Shown here: piece by piece, positions 30,702 to 43,699 of the stretch
Numbering within the stretch: the stretch's first letter is position 1
Layout of the letters: every line of letters begins with the position of its first letter
From: Massariosphaeria phaeospora
Taxonomy: Eukaryota; Ascomycota; Dothideomycetes; Pleosporales
Direction: 5' to 3'
Assembly: GCA_011032825.1 (NCBI GenBank)
Contig: JAADJZ010000037.1
Location: 124,001 to 188,000 of the forward strand
DNA: 64,000 nucleotides
Made by a program: the position numbers and the translations under genes
Notes under the pieces: generated by a model
Database searches by the model: none
What the model was told of the DNA's origin: nothing
What the model saw: the letters and a program-made list of their open reading frames with translations, nothing else

Positions 30702-31189
30702 CTATACTAGAAGCTTTACTTAAAGTTAACTTTTGTAGCCGCGCTATTAAGCTTCTACGTAAATATAATTAATACAAGTTAATAGCAAGTATGTATACAA
30801 TCGCTTTACTAAATTTTTTTATAATAATAGCTATTGTAGCTGTTGCAATAAACGCATTTTTGTAGTAGTAAGTATGTTGTTTTGCGAACGCTACGCAACT
30901 TCGAACGCTGCGCGTACGAACATAGTAGCAATTGAAAACGCGTAACAATCGCCGAACAACATGCTTATTACTACAAAAATAAAGTTATTGTAATAGCTAC
31001 AATAGCTATTATTATAAAAATTTTTAGTAGAGAAACTTTTAACATGCTTGTAATTAACTTGTATTATTTATATTTACGTAAAACGTTAATAGTGTAGCTA
31101 CAAAAGTTAACTTTAAGTAAAGCAGCTAGTGTAGTTTCTAAAAACGCTGCGATAGCTATAGAACTACTACCGCGTTTTTGTTACTTACT

Positions 31190-32960
31190 TTTTGCTAGAA
31201 GCTTTTTTAAAGCTTTACGCTTACTTATTTAAGTAGTTGTAAATGCTTTTTTAGTATTTTAAGCTTTAATTCTAGCTGCGCAAGCAGCTGCTTGTTTAGC
31301 TTTTATCTAATTTTTTACTACTTTAGCTTTTTCTTTCGCTACACGCTTTTGTTTTGCTTTTTTCTTTTAAAAGAGCTTAGTAGCAGCTTGAAGCTATTTT
31401 CTATTCGCTTTTGCAAGCTACTTTTTATGCTTTTGTTGTTGTACTACTGCTTTTTATGCTCGTGCTTCTTTTAGCTTGCGCAGAAACTAGAAAATAGTAC
31501 TACAGTAGTACTTCTTGCGCTACTACAAGTTAAGAAGTTTACTACGCTTTTTATACTTTCTTTTAATACTAAGAGCTTTTTTTAAGCTATTGTTCTTATA
31601 GAGTAGCAGCTCGTTTTAAGCTAAAAGCAAGTAAAGCGTTTAAAAAAGCGTTTTTAACTTTTCTATAGTAGTATTTTTTACTACAAAGCGTACGAAACGC
31701 TGCATCTAACGCTAGTTACTATTAGTAAACGCTAAGAAACCTGCGTGCTTTTCTAAGCTTTTTTTTTTAAAGCGTTTAAGTATAGCTTCTAGTTTTATAA
31801 GCTATATACTAGTAGCTTTAAAAAACTTAAAAATTGTTTCTATTGTAAAAGTAAACTACTAGGTACTTTAGAATAGTAGAAAGAAGTTTTCTTTCGCGAC
31901 TAGAATAAGCTTTTGGCTTTTTTAAAAGTAAGCTGTAAGCTTTTTTAAGTAGAAGCTAAAAAAAAGTTTAAAGTAAACAACGTTAAGTAGCTAAAGCGTA
32001 TAAGTACTATAAAGTAAAAATATAGCAAGAAGTATATAATAGAAGTTGCAGTAGTTGATAAACTTTTTCGTAAAGTAATTACTATAGCCGTTAAGTATAA
32101 GAAAACGCTAGTTTTTTTTGCAACGCGCTTTTTACTTTGTATAGCAATTAAATACCTACTTTAGCTACGCTAATTCAATGTCGTTGTTCGTTTATCTAAA
32201 TAGAAATAAAGCTACAAAAACGTTGTATTACTTAGCTTTAATAGCAGCTACCTATAAAACTTGCAGTAAGCTATTCGCTAACTAGTAAATAAAGCTAAGC
32301 AACAAAGCACTTTTATGTGCGCAAATAGCTGCGAAAAAAGTAATTTACTTACGAAAGCTATTTTAGAAAGTTGTAGTAACCTCTCTACGCTTTTATATCT
32401 AACGACTAAATACTTGTTTAAAGCAACTAAGTACGCCGATTATAAAGCTTTTTTTATTTCTATTGTATATATTTTAAAGCTTTAAGCTGTACTAAGTAAG
32501 CTTAGAGTGTAGTAGCTTAAAGTACGCTTTGTACTTTTTTCTAAAGTTAGCTTTGTAGCGTAAAGCGTCTATTCTAGTAGTATTTTTAGAAATAAAATGC
32601 TTATAGTTTCGGCTTAAGAAGCGCGTAAAATACTTTTTAAAAGCGCTCTTAGAAGCAATCTTAGAAGCAAAATTTTGTATTATTTCTTTCGTAGAAAGTA
32701 GCTTTTGCTTTGTTAAACTTTTAATATATTCTATAAGCTTGTACTTTTGTTATAAGCTAAGTAGTTGTTGTTTATAATATTTAGCTTTTCGTAGGCGCTA
32801 ACGGCTTTAGTGTTTTCAAGCTAGCGTAACTCTTTTTATACTAAACTAGTTAGCAATTGCCTAGTATGTAAAATGTTTTTTTAGTTCTAGCAATTTAATT
32901 GCTACAAGCGCGTTATTAATTGGTGCTATAGTAGTTAAGTTATAACGTATTAAAATTTGT
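31190..32960 (-). pseudogene. RIP-degraded pogo transposase of X2
   Basis: Inverted homologue of the X1 transposase (compare 32820-32960 with 21710-21850 reversed). The Lys/Arg-rich C-terminal tail lies at about 31230-31560. The plus-strand frame at 31292-31474 is the Phe/Leu-rich complement of this tail and is not a gene. Confidence 0.72.
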
Positions 32961-33029
32961 AAGTTATTTAGTATTTTAGTGTTTCGCAATTGTTACGCGT
33001 TTTTAATTGCTACGCGTTTGTGCATAGTA

Positions 33030-35090
33030 CTATGTTTATGCACGTAGCAATTAGAAACGCGCAGCAATTGCAAAACAACATACTTACTACTACAAAGATA
33101 AAGTTATTGCAATAGCAACAAAAGCAATTATTACGAAATTTCTTAGTGTAGGTACTTTGTATAGCATAGCTAATAGTTCGTACTATTTATATTTAGCTAG
33201 AAAATTAATTTTCTAGCCGCAAGTGTTAACTTTAGGTAAAAGTGCTAGTGCAGCTTCTATAAACGCTAGAATAGCTACGGCAGCGCTTTTAAGCTATTTT
33301 AATTTAAAATTGCTTAAAAGAAAACGTAAAGCTTTGCGCTTGCCTATTTAGGTAGTTTTAAATAGTTTTTTAGTATTTTAAGCTTCGATTCGAGCAGCGC
33401 GCGTAGCTAACTTGCTAGCTTTTTTTTTTTGCGTACTACTTTCTACTTCTCTTGCGCTACACGTTGTTTTTTTTTTTTGCTTTTAAAGTAGCTTAGCAGC
33501 AGCTTAAAGCTATTTCTAGTTAGCTTTTGCTACAATTTTAGCTTTTTTTTGTTGTTGCTTTTTAACTTTACGCGTACGTGCTTTTTTTATTTTACGTAGT
33601 AACTAGAAAGTAGTACTACTATAGTAGCTCTTTTTACAGCGCAAGTTAAAAGCTTTGCTAAGCTACTTATGCTTTTGTTTAAAAGTTGCTACTTCTTTTA
33701 GGCTTTTATTTTCGTGCTAAAGTAGCTCGTTTTGCACTTGCAGTTGGTGTAGCGTTTGAAAATGCAACTTTAACTTTTCTATAGCAGTATTTCTTACTAC
33801 AAAGCGTATAAAATAGTTTATTTAACGCTAGTTACTTAGCTTAATAGCTAAAGAAGCTGCTTTAATTTTATTTTGTTTCTAAAGTTAGTTTAGTTTAAAG
33901 CGTTTAAGTATAGCTTCGTAGTTTATAGGCTATATACTAGTAGCTTCAAAGAACTTAAAAATAGTTTTAGTTGTAAAGAAAAACACCTACGCTTTCTAGA
34001 ACAGTAAGAAAAAGTTTTTTTTTCTAACTAAAATAAGCTTTTGGATTTTGTAAAAGTAGCGAGTAAGCTTTTTAGTATAGCAGTTAAAAAGAAGTTTAAA
34101 GTAAACAACGTTAAGTAGCTAAAGCGTATAAGTACTATAAAGTAGAAATATAGCAAAGAGTATATAGTAAGTTTAACAGTAGTTAAAAAAGTTTATTGTA
34201 AAGTAACTGCTATAGCTGTTGAGTATAAGAAAGCGCTAGTTACGTTTACGCTACGCTTTTTCTTTCGTACAGTAGTTAAAAACCTACTTTAACTAAGCTA
34301 ACTTAACGTTGTTATTCGTTTAACTAGATAAAAATAAAGTAACAAAAACGTTGTGCTTTTTTGCTTTAACGTTAGCTACTTATAAAGCTTGCAATAAGCT
34401 ATTTGCTAACTAGTAAATAATAGCAAGCAACAAAGCACTTCTATTGCTACAAATAGTTGCTAGAATAGTTACTTACTTACGTAAGCTATTTTGCAGCGTT
34501 GCTTGCACTTTCTTTTTCTTCTATTACTAGCAACTAAAAACGCGTTTTAAGCGTTTTATTATACTAATTATAAAACTTTTCTTGTTTATATTATAGCTAT
34601 AGCACTGCTGTATATCGTACTATTGCATTTTCTAATGTAATAGATTAAAGTATAGCTTATACTTGTGTTTTAAATTAGCTTTGTAGCGTACAGCGTCTAT
34701 TCTAGAAGTTTATTTGCAAACAAGATAATTACTATGTTAGCTAACAAAGCGTTGTACCTAAGCTTTGCTTACAAGCTTAGTAGCAATCTGCGACGCAAAA
34801 TTTTGTATTTTTTTTTTATAAAAAGCAGCGCTTTTCTTGTAAAGTTCTTAATATACTATACGAGTATAGGTTTTTGTTGTAAGTTAAGCTTTTGTTAAAA
34901 GTATTTCTAATTAGTTTAAAACTCTTAACAACTTTAGTATTTTCGCGCTAGTGTAACTTTGCTAATATTAATCTAATTAGCAATTTTAGTGTACGTAAAA
35001 TGTTTTTTGTTGTTAAGCAATTTAATTGCTGCAAAAGCAAAGTTAATTGGTTTTATATTAGTAGAGTTGCAACGCGTTAAAGTTAAAATA
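33030..35090 (-). mobile_element. Pogo-type transposon X3, right end missing
   Basis: The left terminal repeat begins CTATGTTTATGCACGTAGC directly after the TA that X2 also uses. The interior is homologous to X1 and X2 on the minus strand, with a degraded transposase at about 33270-35060. After 2061 bp it is cut by element Y at a TA (35089-35090). I could not find its right terminal repeat beyond Y, so about the last 57 bp are lost or unrecognisable. Confidence 0.7.
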
Positions 35091-35393
35091 ATGTACTTTA
35101 CAAGTTCGTGCATTACACAAGTTTATGCATTACTTTTACTAAGCTCCTACCAAAACTACTTTATTTTAGCGCAAAACAGCTTACTTTAGCTTTGTGTAGA
35201 GTAATATAACACGAGATATTATTTAGAGTTTACTTTTACTACTTGCTTACACGTACGCGCGTTGTGCTTAGCTTAATAACACTATTTACACTATTTTTAA
35301 AATAGTTCACCTACTTTAGCGCGCACTTGCGTTTTTAGCTTTTTTCTATTACTACGCGCTTTAAACTTCTTTAAAGTAGTTAAGCAAGTTTTA

Positions 35394-36814
35394 TGTTACA
35401 AACAAAAATAATACTAAGTATTGTAAACTAAGCAACAACGTAGAAAAGTTGTTAGAACTTGCAAGTTTACAAAACAAAAGTACAGCAATGCGCAAAGCAG
35501 AATTAAGTTAGCAATTACGTAATAGTAATTAGTGCAATTAGAGCTTTAGTAAACTAAGCATACTAAGCGCTTGCTGCTTAGCTAGTTTAAAGCGCTTAGT
35601 AACTAAGCGCACTAAGCAAACTAAGTAGAACGCTTTTAGCAAAAAATTATAGAACTATATAGATTAGTAGAATTTTCTTTATAGTTCGAATTTTTTGTAG
35701 TTAACTTTTTTAAGTATATTATATATATAGATTAAATCTATAAGCAACAGCCGTATGCTTTGTTATTCTATTTAAAATAAAAATAAAATTGTTTTTTTTT
35801 GTTGTCGTTAAGCTTTTTGAATAACGTAAACTACTAGTAACCTAGCTAAACTAGTAACTCGGCTAAAATTTCTTAGCACTAAATTCTTAGGTTCAAAGCT
35901 TAATAACGTTACTAATAGTAGAGCTATTTAGATAGTTTTTACACCGTTTTAAAGCTTTACTCTAGCACTTTTAGATTAACTAAAAACTGCCTAAATAGAA
36001 CTAGTATAGCTAGAGTTATTAAGAGTTAAATATAAAAAAACTCGCTTAGCTTCTAAACTCTACTTCTAGTACTAGACTACTATAATAAATAGTAATACTT
36101 TCTAGTATTCTTTTTTATAGTTATTATTAAGTGTTTATAAAGATTTTATAGCGTGCAGCCTAGAATTACAGTTAGTAAATAGAATTAGATTCTACATACA
36201 AAGTTAAGTAGTTTAGAGTAGTATTATTATTTATAATAATAAGTATTTATTAATTTTCAAACTTAATATAGCTGTAGTAGACTATAAACTAGATTACTTA
36301 TTAGCTATATAGTAGATTATATAAGCTATATATAGATATTTTTACTTAGAAAGTATAAAAGTATTAGTAACTTTCTAACTCTATTTACTAGATGTAATTC
36401 TAGGCTGCACGCTATAAAATGTTTATAAACACTTAATAATAACTATAAAAAAGAATACTAGAAAGTATTACTATTTATTATAGTAGTCTAGTACTAGAAG
36501 TAGAGTTTAGAAGCTAAGCGAGTTTTTTTATACTTAACTCTTAATAACTCTAGCTATACTAGTCCTATTTAGGCAGTTTTTAGTTAATCTAAAAGTGCTA
36601 GAGTAAAGCTTTAAAATAGTGTAAAAACTATCTAAATAGCTCTACTATTAGTAACGTTATTAAGCTTTGAACCTAAGAATTTAGTGCTAAGAAATTTTAG
36701 CCGAGTTACTAGTTTAGCCGAGTTACTAGTAGTTTACGTTATAGAACAATTTCTTAAGCAGAATTTCTAAGTCCAATAACGCAAACCTTTAGTAAAAAAA
36801 CACTTTTAATAACA
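35394..36814 (+). repeat. El2 5' LTR, interrupted by El6
   Basis: 430 bp (35394-35823) plus 73 bp (36742-36814), together 503 bp, TGTTACAAAC...CTTTTAATAACA. Inverted copy of the El1 LTRs. Confidence 0.88.
35824..36739. mobile_element. Foldback/MITE-type element El6, 916 bp
   Basis: Two inverted repeats of about 366 bp (35824-36189 and 36374-36739) surround a centre of about 185 bp. Ends begin ACGTAAACTACTAGTAAC, and the flanks are TA duplications (35822-35823, 36740-36741); joining the flanks restores the LTR sequence GAATATAGAACAA. A subterminal unit ACTAGTAACTCGGCTAAA is doubled at each end. There is no coding frame, so it depends on a transposase in trans, probably of the Tc1/mariner-Fot1 type, because El5 and Y ends also begin ACGTA. 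Confidence 0.85.
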
Positions 36815-36849
36815 CTTTAACTACTTTAGGTTTGAAACTAAAATAATAT

Positions 36850-39800
36850 AGCAACTTTTACGAGCTTACGTATAACAAGTAGTAGCGTTACTATATTTAC
36901 AACAAATCTAGTAACTATTATAGCAAAACTAGCTAAGCAGATATAGCAATAAGCAAAATAGATTCAAAAACTACTAGTAGTAGTTACAAAAGTTCGAGGT
37001 AAGCAAGAAAAAAAGTTAGCAAAAGTTTTATCCTTAGAAAAGTATAGTAGTAAAAAGAAAAACTTAAAACTTTTTTTTACTAACGTTAACTTTTACTACT
37101 GTTATTACAGCAGCAGCTTTTATATAGATTAAAATAAAATCTTAGCAGCTAGAATGCATATAAAAGACAACGTAGTAGAATAGTTTTAGTTATACGCCGA
37201 AAACTACGTTACGCACGTAAAAAAAGTAAAGAAAATAAAGCTAGACACAAAGCGTATTTTTTAGAACTAAAAGTTGTTTAAGCAAAAACTTTATACGATC
37301 TACGACAAAGTAAACGAAACGTAGTAAGTAATAAACAAGCTACAACTACTTAAACAAAAAAAATTAGCTAGTAAATACACAATTAAATTTAAAAGAATTT
37401 AAGCTAAAGTAGACAACGTAGAAAAACGCGGTTTGTGCAAGTTTTACTACGCAGAGTTAAAAAAGCACGTAAAAAATAAAATTAGTTAAAACAAGAAACT
37501 AAAGAAACTTAACGAGTTAATTAAAACTATAGTACAAATTAACAACTAACTATAGCAACAATAGTAGAAATGCAAGTTTACTATTAAGCTCTACATACGC
37601 CTAGTAACTACGACTAAAAAAACCTATTACTACGACTTAATAAATATCGATAGCGTTAAACGAATTTAAAACAACAAGCTACTACAAAAGCAATTTCTAA
37701 AGAAAAACAATAAACTAGCTAAACAACAACTTTAGAATAGGTTATCTAAAGAAAAACGCTAGAAGCGTTACAATAACAAAGCATGTTTTTAATGCAGCAA
37801 AGTAAAATACTTTTGTAGAAAATGCTTAGAAATATAATAGCAAGTAGCAAGCGCGCAAGCTGTTGCTGTTGCTATAGTTTAACTACAGCAAGTAGCTACA
37901 CTATACTTAGAAAATTCCGAAAAATTAAAAAACAATTGAGTTTGAATAGCAAGTTTTAAAAACTTTGTAGAACTAGCAAACAAAAACAATAAAAAGCTAT
38001 TAACTTTACGAGTTTAGAAAATCAACGAATAACTATAGAACTACGAATGCTAGATGTGCAGCTAAAAAACCTACATTGCTTAGTATTGTAAAAACTAATT
38101 TTATACGATTTGCATTAAAGAACTACAAAAATAAAAAGTTGCAAATGCAGCAATAGCACAACAAAGGCTAATAAAAAAAAGAATACAATTTAATAGTTAG
38201 AATAACTATAAAAACCTGCTTTAGCACTAGTACAACAAAAAAAACTACATGTATTACGCAAACAATAGAATTCTCGCTTAGTAGTAGCTAGAACTACTAT
38301 TATACGTTTTGCTAGAAAATAGCGAATGTATAGTAACAAAATGTTACGTATACAACTACAACAACTAGTTAAAAAACTATAGCAGTAGCTGCGAATAAGC
38401 GTAGTGTTACAACAAAAACTATCAAACACACTAGTTAAACAAATATATTACAAAATAGTAGCTTTTAGGTTTAGAAAACAAAAACTACTTAGAGTGTAAC
38501 AACGAATTATGCACAAAGAACTACAACACGTACAAGAAAGCACGTTAGCTTTTTTGCACTAAAGAATGCACTATTTATAAGCTATAAAAAAAAGCAACGA
38601 AATAAAATTTTAATAATTAAAACTACGACAAATACCTACAGCTATAGAAATGCTTTGTCGACAAATGCAACTACTATAAGCAATAAAACATTTTTACAAA
38701 ACAAGCTTTAAAAGCTTTTTTAGCAAAAAACTAGTAGGCTACTAAACTTATAGTTAGGCTAGTAGAAGTACTTTTAGCACAATCGTACGAAGCGTATAAA
38801 AAACGCAACTAAAGTAGTACTACATAAAAGTAAAAGCAAAAGTTGCAAGCTAAAAGCTTATCGCAGTACTTAATAGCAAAACTGCCTAGACGTTAGTTTT
38901 CTTAGAGTAAGTAAAAAAAAACAAGATACTTTACTAAATTAAAAATTAACTAATGCGAATAGTGTTAGCTAATAAACAACTACTAGAATATAAAAGCAGT
39001 TTAATTAACCTAGAAACTCAAAAAACTAAGTTAAACGTTGCAAGCATTAAACACTAATAGTGTATTAACTTTATAAACTTTAGAAATTCTAACATGTATA
39101 TTAAATACAACTAGCTACAAAAGCACAACCTAGATATTAATTAGAAAAACAAAACAATACTTAGCTAAAGACCTAGAAAGAAAGCTGCTAGAGTACAATA
39201 AAACAACTCAATTCAAAGCTTACCTAAGAACGAAAGAATTAGTTTAATTTTACTTTACTAAATCGCGAGAATTAGTAAGAAAAACTTTTAGTAGATAAGT
39301 ATTATATAGATACAACGAGTTGCGCTTCTAGAAGCAAACAAACTACAATTCAACTTTTCTACTAAATACTAAATAGAGTTTGAAAGTTTCTTTGAAAAAA
39401 ACAAAAAGCACAACTTAGCAAACTACTAAGAATAAAATTACAAAATTATTCTTAAGAAAAGAACAAAACTGCGACTAAAACTAATGTATTTTTTAACTTA
39501 CAACTAGCAGAAAGAATTAAAAAAGTACATTTAAAGAAATATTCAACAAGAATATATACAACTAAGCGAAAGCTTAATAGCTATTACGATTTAATATTAC
39601 AACTAGGTTTAGCGCAAAGCGCTTAGGTTATAAGCTACTAATAAAGTTATATAGCAAGCTAACTAAACTTTAGTTACGTAACTGCTTACTAGTAAGCGCT
39701 TAGCAATAAGCACTACTTAGTAGTAAGCGCTTAAAAATAAGCAAAAACACTTTTTAGTATATAGTTAAAACAATAAACTCTTATAGCTTATTGTTTTTAA

Positions 39801-41681
39801 TTTAAAATTTATTAGCTTAATTAGATCTCGATCTACTAGTTGAATTTTTACTCTAACTTTAATACTCTTTGCAAAACAAAACTCGCTACTACTTTAGTGT
39901 TAAACGCTTACAACTTTTTTTAGTTATTCGAACTTACTTATTCTCAAGAACCAACGAAGCTTTAATAAACAACTTTTTTAAGTTCGCTTAGCTTTTACAA
40001 TAGCTTTGCCGATATTGTTTGTACTAAAAAAAAACGAAAAATTAAAACTATGCGTAAACTATCGACAGCTTAACAACGTTACACGAAAAAACAAGTACTT
40101 ACTACTAGTTATTTAGAAGCTTATAAATCGACTTTAAAAAGTAAAATAAATTACAAAACTTAATGTACAAGACGAATACTATTGCATTAAAATTGCAAAA
40201 GAGCATAAATAGTTAATAGCTTTTAAAACTTAACATAAACTCTACGAGTACTAGGTTATACTATTTAAATTAACTAACGCTCTAGCTACGTTTTAAGCCT
40301 TAATTAACAAAGTACTATACAAATACTTGAATATTTTTGTTATAGCATACTTAGACAACGTATTAATACACTCTAAAGAAACGCTTAAAGAATATTAAAA
40401 ATATGTTAAAAAAGTGCTACAAAAGATAAAGCAGTACTAGCTACTACTTTACTTAAAGAAATGTAAATTCTACGTTACAAAAACTAGCTATTTTGAATTT
40501 ATTATTTTAAAAGAAAGTGTGTTAATAGACTTAAAGAAAATTTAAACTATACAGAAATAGCTAACTTTTAAAATAGTAAAAAACGTATAGTTTTTTCTAG
40601 AATTTGCTAACTTCTATTAAAAGTTTATTAAAAATTAGTTTAAAACTACGACACTGCTTTTAGAAGTTACTAAAAAAAAAAAAAAGTTTAAATAAATAGA
40701 AACACAAAAACAAGCGTTTTAAGAACTTAGAAAAAAGTTTATTACAGCACCAATACTACAAATGCACAACTCGAAAAAAAAAACTTAAGTAAAAACTAAT
40801 ACTTTAGACTACGCATTAAAAGCAATACTCTTATAGCAATGCAATAATAGAAAATAAAAACTAGTGTTTTACTATTCTAGAAAGTTCTTTGAAGTAGAAC
40901 TCAACTACAACGTTTACAACAAAAAGCTATTAGCAATAATAAACGCTTTTAAACAATAAAAAGCATAGCTAAAAAAAGCAAAGCATTAAGTATAAGTGTA
41001 CTTAAACTACTAGAACTTTACTAGCTTTACTACAACTAAGAAATTAAACTAACAACAAGTTAAATAAGCTGAATTTATAGCAGATTACGACATTAAGATT
41101 TACTATCGCAAGAAAACTAACAATAGAGCTGCGAACGCGCTTAGTTGAAAGTTAGATTTTATAGAAACTAACAAACTAGTTACGTATAACCTAGTATTAC
41201 AACGAAACCTAAACGAAACTTTTAAATACAACTAACTACGATTAGCTAAGATAGCTATAGTTACAAGCATTAAAAAAAGAATACACTAAAAATAAAGCAA
41301 AAACAACTAGCAAAGATAAATAGTTACAAACAACACTTAAGCTGTATAGCTTATCTAAGAATTACATACTTCAAAAGCAAACGAACACTTAGAAATTAAC
41401 AAAATAGTTTAACAAATTTTAAACGAGTACTTAATGCTCTACGTACAAAGCATAGTTTAAAAAGTAATAAGCAACTATTTAGATTATTTAAAAAACAAAC
41501 TTAAAAGACATAAGCTCTACGAATTACTTTAACTACTAGAACTACTTGCACGCTTATAAATTAGCGTTACAATAAACTTTATAGTAAAGCTTTTGAAATT
41601 GTTAAAACTCGAATTAGCACGGCTATGCAACTCGATCTTAGTAATCGTAGATTAATTAACTAAAGAATTATACTTTGTACT
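36850..41681 (+). pseudogene. RIP-degraded gag-pol of El2, first part
   Basis: The plus strand reads, with many stops: a gag zinc knuckle at about 37785-37840 (Cys/His residues still partly visible); reverse transcriptase at about 39960-40650, including NIFVIAYLDNVLIHSKE where YLDD is now YLDN, and FLEFANFY; RNase H at about 40790-41130 (TLDYALKAILL); and integrase at about 41360-41680, ending with CNSILVIVD then LTKELYFVL. The frame is then cut by El3. The order gag-PR-RT-RH-IN identifies Ty3/gypsy. Confidence 0.85.
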
Positions 41682-41998
41682 TGAAAGGAAATTGCCAAAG
41701 ATAGCTAGTTCTAATGTAGAATATAATAAATTCGATAAAGTTTATTTACAGCAAAAGTAAAGCAACTCTATATACTTTTCGCTAGGCAGCTATTAGTGCT
41801 CTACTAGAAGCTATTAGTGCTCTACTAAAAGCCTAAAGCGTTTGTAGTCGTAGGCAATATATCGTTAATATACTAAGCTAACGAGCTTGCGAAGTTTACT
41901 CAAAAGAGTGCGAAGTTTACCTAAGCGCTGTATGTTAGCGTTAAGATCTACTAAAGTCCTACGACTAAAGCAATTTATAAAGCTTTTAGCTTATTACA
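41682..41998 (-). repeat. El3 3' LTR
   Basis: 317 bp, equal in length to the right LTR at 55670-55986. It contains a doubled 'GCTATTAGTGCTCTAC' unit at about 41789-41828. Confidence 0.92.
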
Positions 41999-42696
41999 TA
42001 AGCTTTTTTTTTAATTTGTAGCAATTTACTTACTTCGTTAGCGTCCTAGCGTTCTTTCTAAAAGCGTACTGTTTTGAAAGTTTTTTAGCAATTTTTCATT
42101 AGCGTTCTAGTAAGCCGCTGAAAATTCTTGCTAGGTAAATAAAGCTTTTGTGTTTTTAAGTTCTAGCGCTAGTTTTTATTTAGGCTAGTTATAGCTAGTC
42201 TATTTAACCTAATATTCTAGCTTTTAGCTTTTTTTGACTTTTTTCTAGCGCTTGCTTGTAATGCGCTTAACTAGCTATTTCTACTCGCTTTCTATAGTAA
42301 CGCTTCTTAGGCGCTAATCAAACACTGTTTAGCTTTTCAAAGAATTGTCTACTACAAGTCTAAGCTTATTTATTAGAAATATTAGATTTATCTTAGAAAG
42401 TGTATTCAAAACAACATTGCCTAAGAATTTAACTTTTAAAACTGTATACTTGCTATTTTTCTAGTTAAGTTTTTTACTTAAGCGCTTATTAGAGATGTAT
42501 TTGCTATACTGCAACTAAACTTTGTTTTCTACTCAAAGCAAAAGCGCTTCTTTTTTATGTTGATTTGCTTATTTTTTCTGCTTTTATTAGGCCTCCGCTA
42601 TAGCAGCTTGCGCGAAGTTAATAACTTTTTTTATTTTTTTAACTATTTTCGCTGCGCTTTGCTTAGAGTCTAGAGTTGTCTAGTAGAGCGTATCCG

Positions 42697-43169
42697 TGTA
42701 AAAGCTAAGCGAACTTGAAAAAGTTGTTTATTAAGCTTAGGTTAGTTTTTAAGGAATAAGTAAGTTCGATAGACTAAAGAAGTAGTATAGCGTTTCGTAC
42801 TAAAGCAGTAGCAAGCTTCGTTTTGCAAAGAGTATAAAAGTTAAAGTAAAAGTTAACTTGTAGATTGTAAAATTAAAGACAATAAGTTATAAAAGTTTAT
42901 TGTTTTGACTATATACGTAGGCGTGCTTTGTATAATCTCCTTGCTTTCGCAAAGCTGTTAAATTAATAAAAGCACTTTTAATCTCTTGCTTTTGAGGTGC
43001 TATAGAGAGCACGAGATTAGTAAGAGCATATAAAAAAGCTATGTTGTTGAGAAAAGTTTCTAGCTTACGCGCTAAGCTTACTTAAAGTATAACCGTACTT
43101 TGTTACTTTAAACGCTAAAGTAAAAGCATTTTCTTTTCTTAGCAGCTTAGCAAATTGTTGATTGTAACA
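42697..43169 (-). repeat. El4 3' LTR
   Basis: 473 bp; its partner at 48793-51146 is interrupted by El5. Both LTRs contain GCTATAGAGAGCACGAGATT. Confidence 0.92.
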
Positions 43170-43699
43170 CTATTTTCTTCTTTTTATGCTTCGTTTTTAA
43201 AGCTTTTTTTTGCTATGCTAAAAGCCTTTTCTTCTAACAGTACTACACAACGTTTTAACTTTGCAATATTTATTAACTTGTTTAAGAACATTATGCTTGT
43301 TGCTTGTTAAAGCTGTTGTTTTGCAAGCTTAGTTTGCAAAGTGCATGTTTGTTTAAAACAGTGTAATAAGTATAATCGTCAAAATCTAAAGAACTATAAT
43401 ATTTAGATTTAAAAAAATAAATAAGTGCTTATTTGTCAAAAGCGCGAGCGTTTTTAAGCTTAGCTAAAAGCGGTAAAGAAAAAAGTAGCAGAAGTTGAGT
43501 AAGCGTTGCGCGAAAATGCAAAGCGTGCAGCAAAAGCTATCGCAGTTAAAAAAGCAAGCATCTCGTTGCTAGAATAGCAAGAAGCAACTGCGAGTTTTTC
43601 TAATAGTCTAGCAATGTCTTTTTTTACTTAAAGTACGTTGAATAGTTTTAGTAACGAAGTGTAAAAAAGCAACGTTCTATTGTACCTAACTAGTTTTAA

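Larger units (their letters stand above)
21634..30925 (+). mobile_element. Pogo-type DNA transposon X1, split by LTR element El1
   Basis: The left terminal repeat CCGTGTCCGTGCGCGCGGCG at 21634 matches the right end at about 30878-30925 (reverse complement CTATGTTCGTACGCGCAGCG), again only transitions apart. TA duplications lie at 21632-21633 and 30926-30927. Removing El1 and its 5-bp duplication leaves 2118 bp. It is inserted at the TA inside the terminal repeat of X2. Confidence 0.82.
21617..33027 (-). mobile_element. Pogo-type DNA transposon X2, split by X1
   Basis: The left end CCGTGCACGGACGCG (21617-21631) continues after X1 at 30928 with GCAATTGAAAACGCG. The right end at 33027 is its inverted copy (reverse complement CTATGCACAAACGCGTAGC), differing only by transitions. 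TA target duplications flank it (21615-21616, 33028-33029). Without X1 it is about 2.1 kb. The transposase lies on the minus strand and is unreadable without many stops. Confidence 0.8.

Noticed and set aside
34989..35189. 66-codon plus-strand frame
   Set aside because: It crosses the junction between X3 and Y, so it is composite transposon DNA.
38190..38429. 79-codon Cys-rich minus-strand frame
   Set aside because: Antisense to the El2 gag-pol remnant; chance frame.
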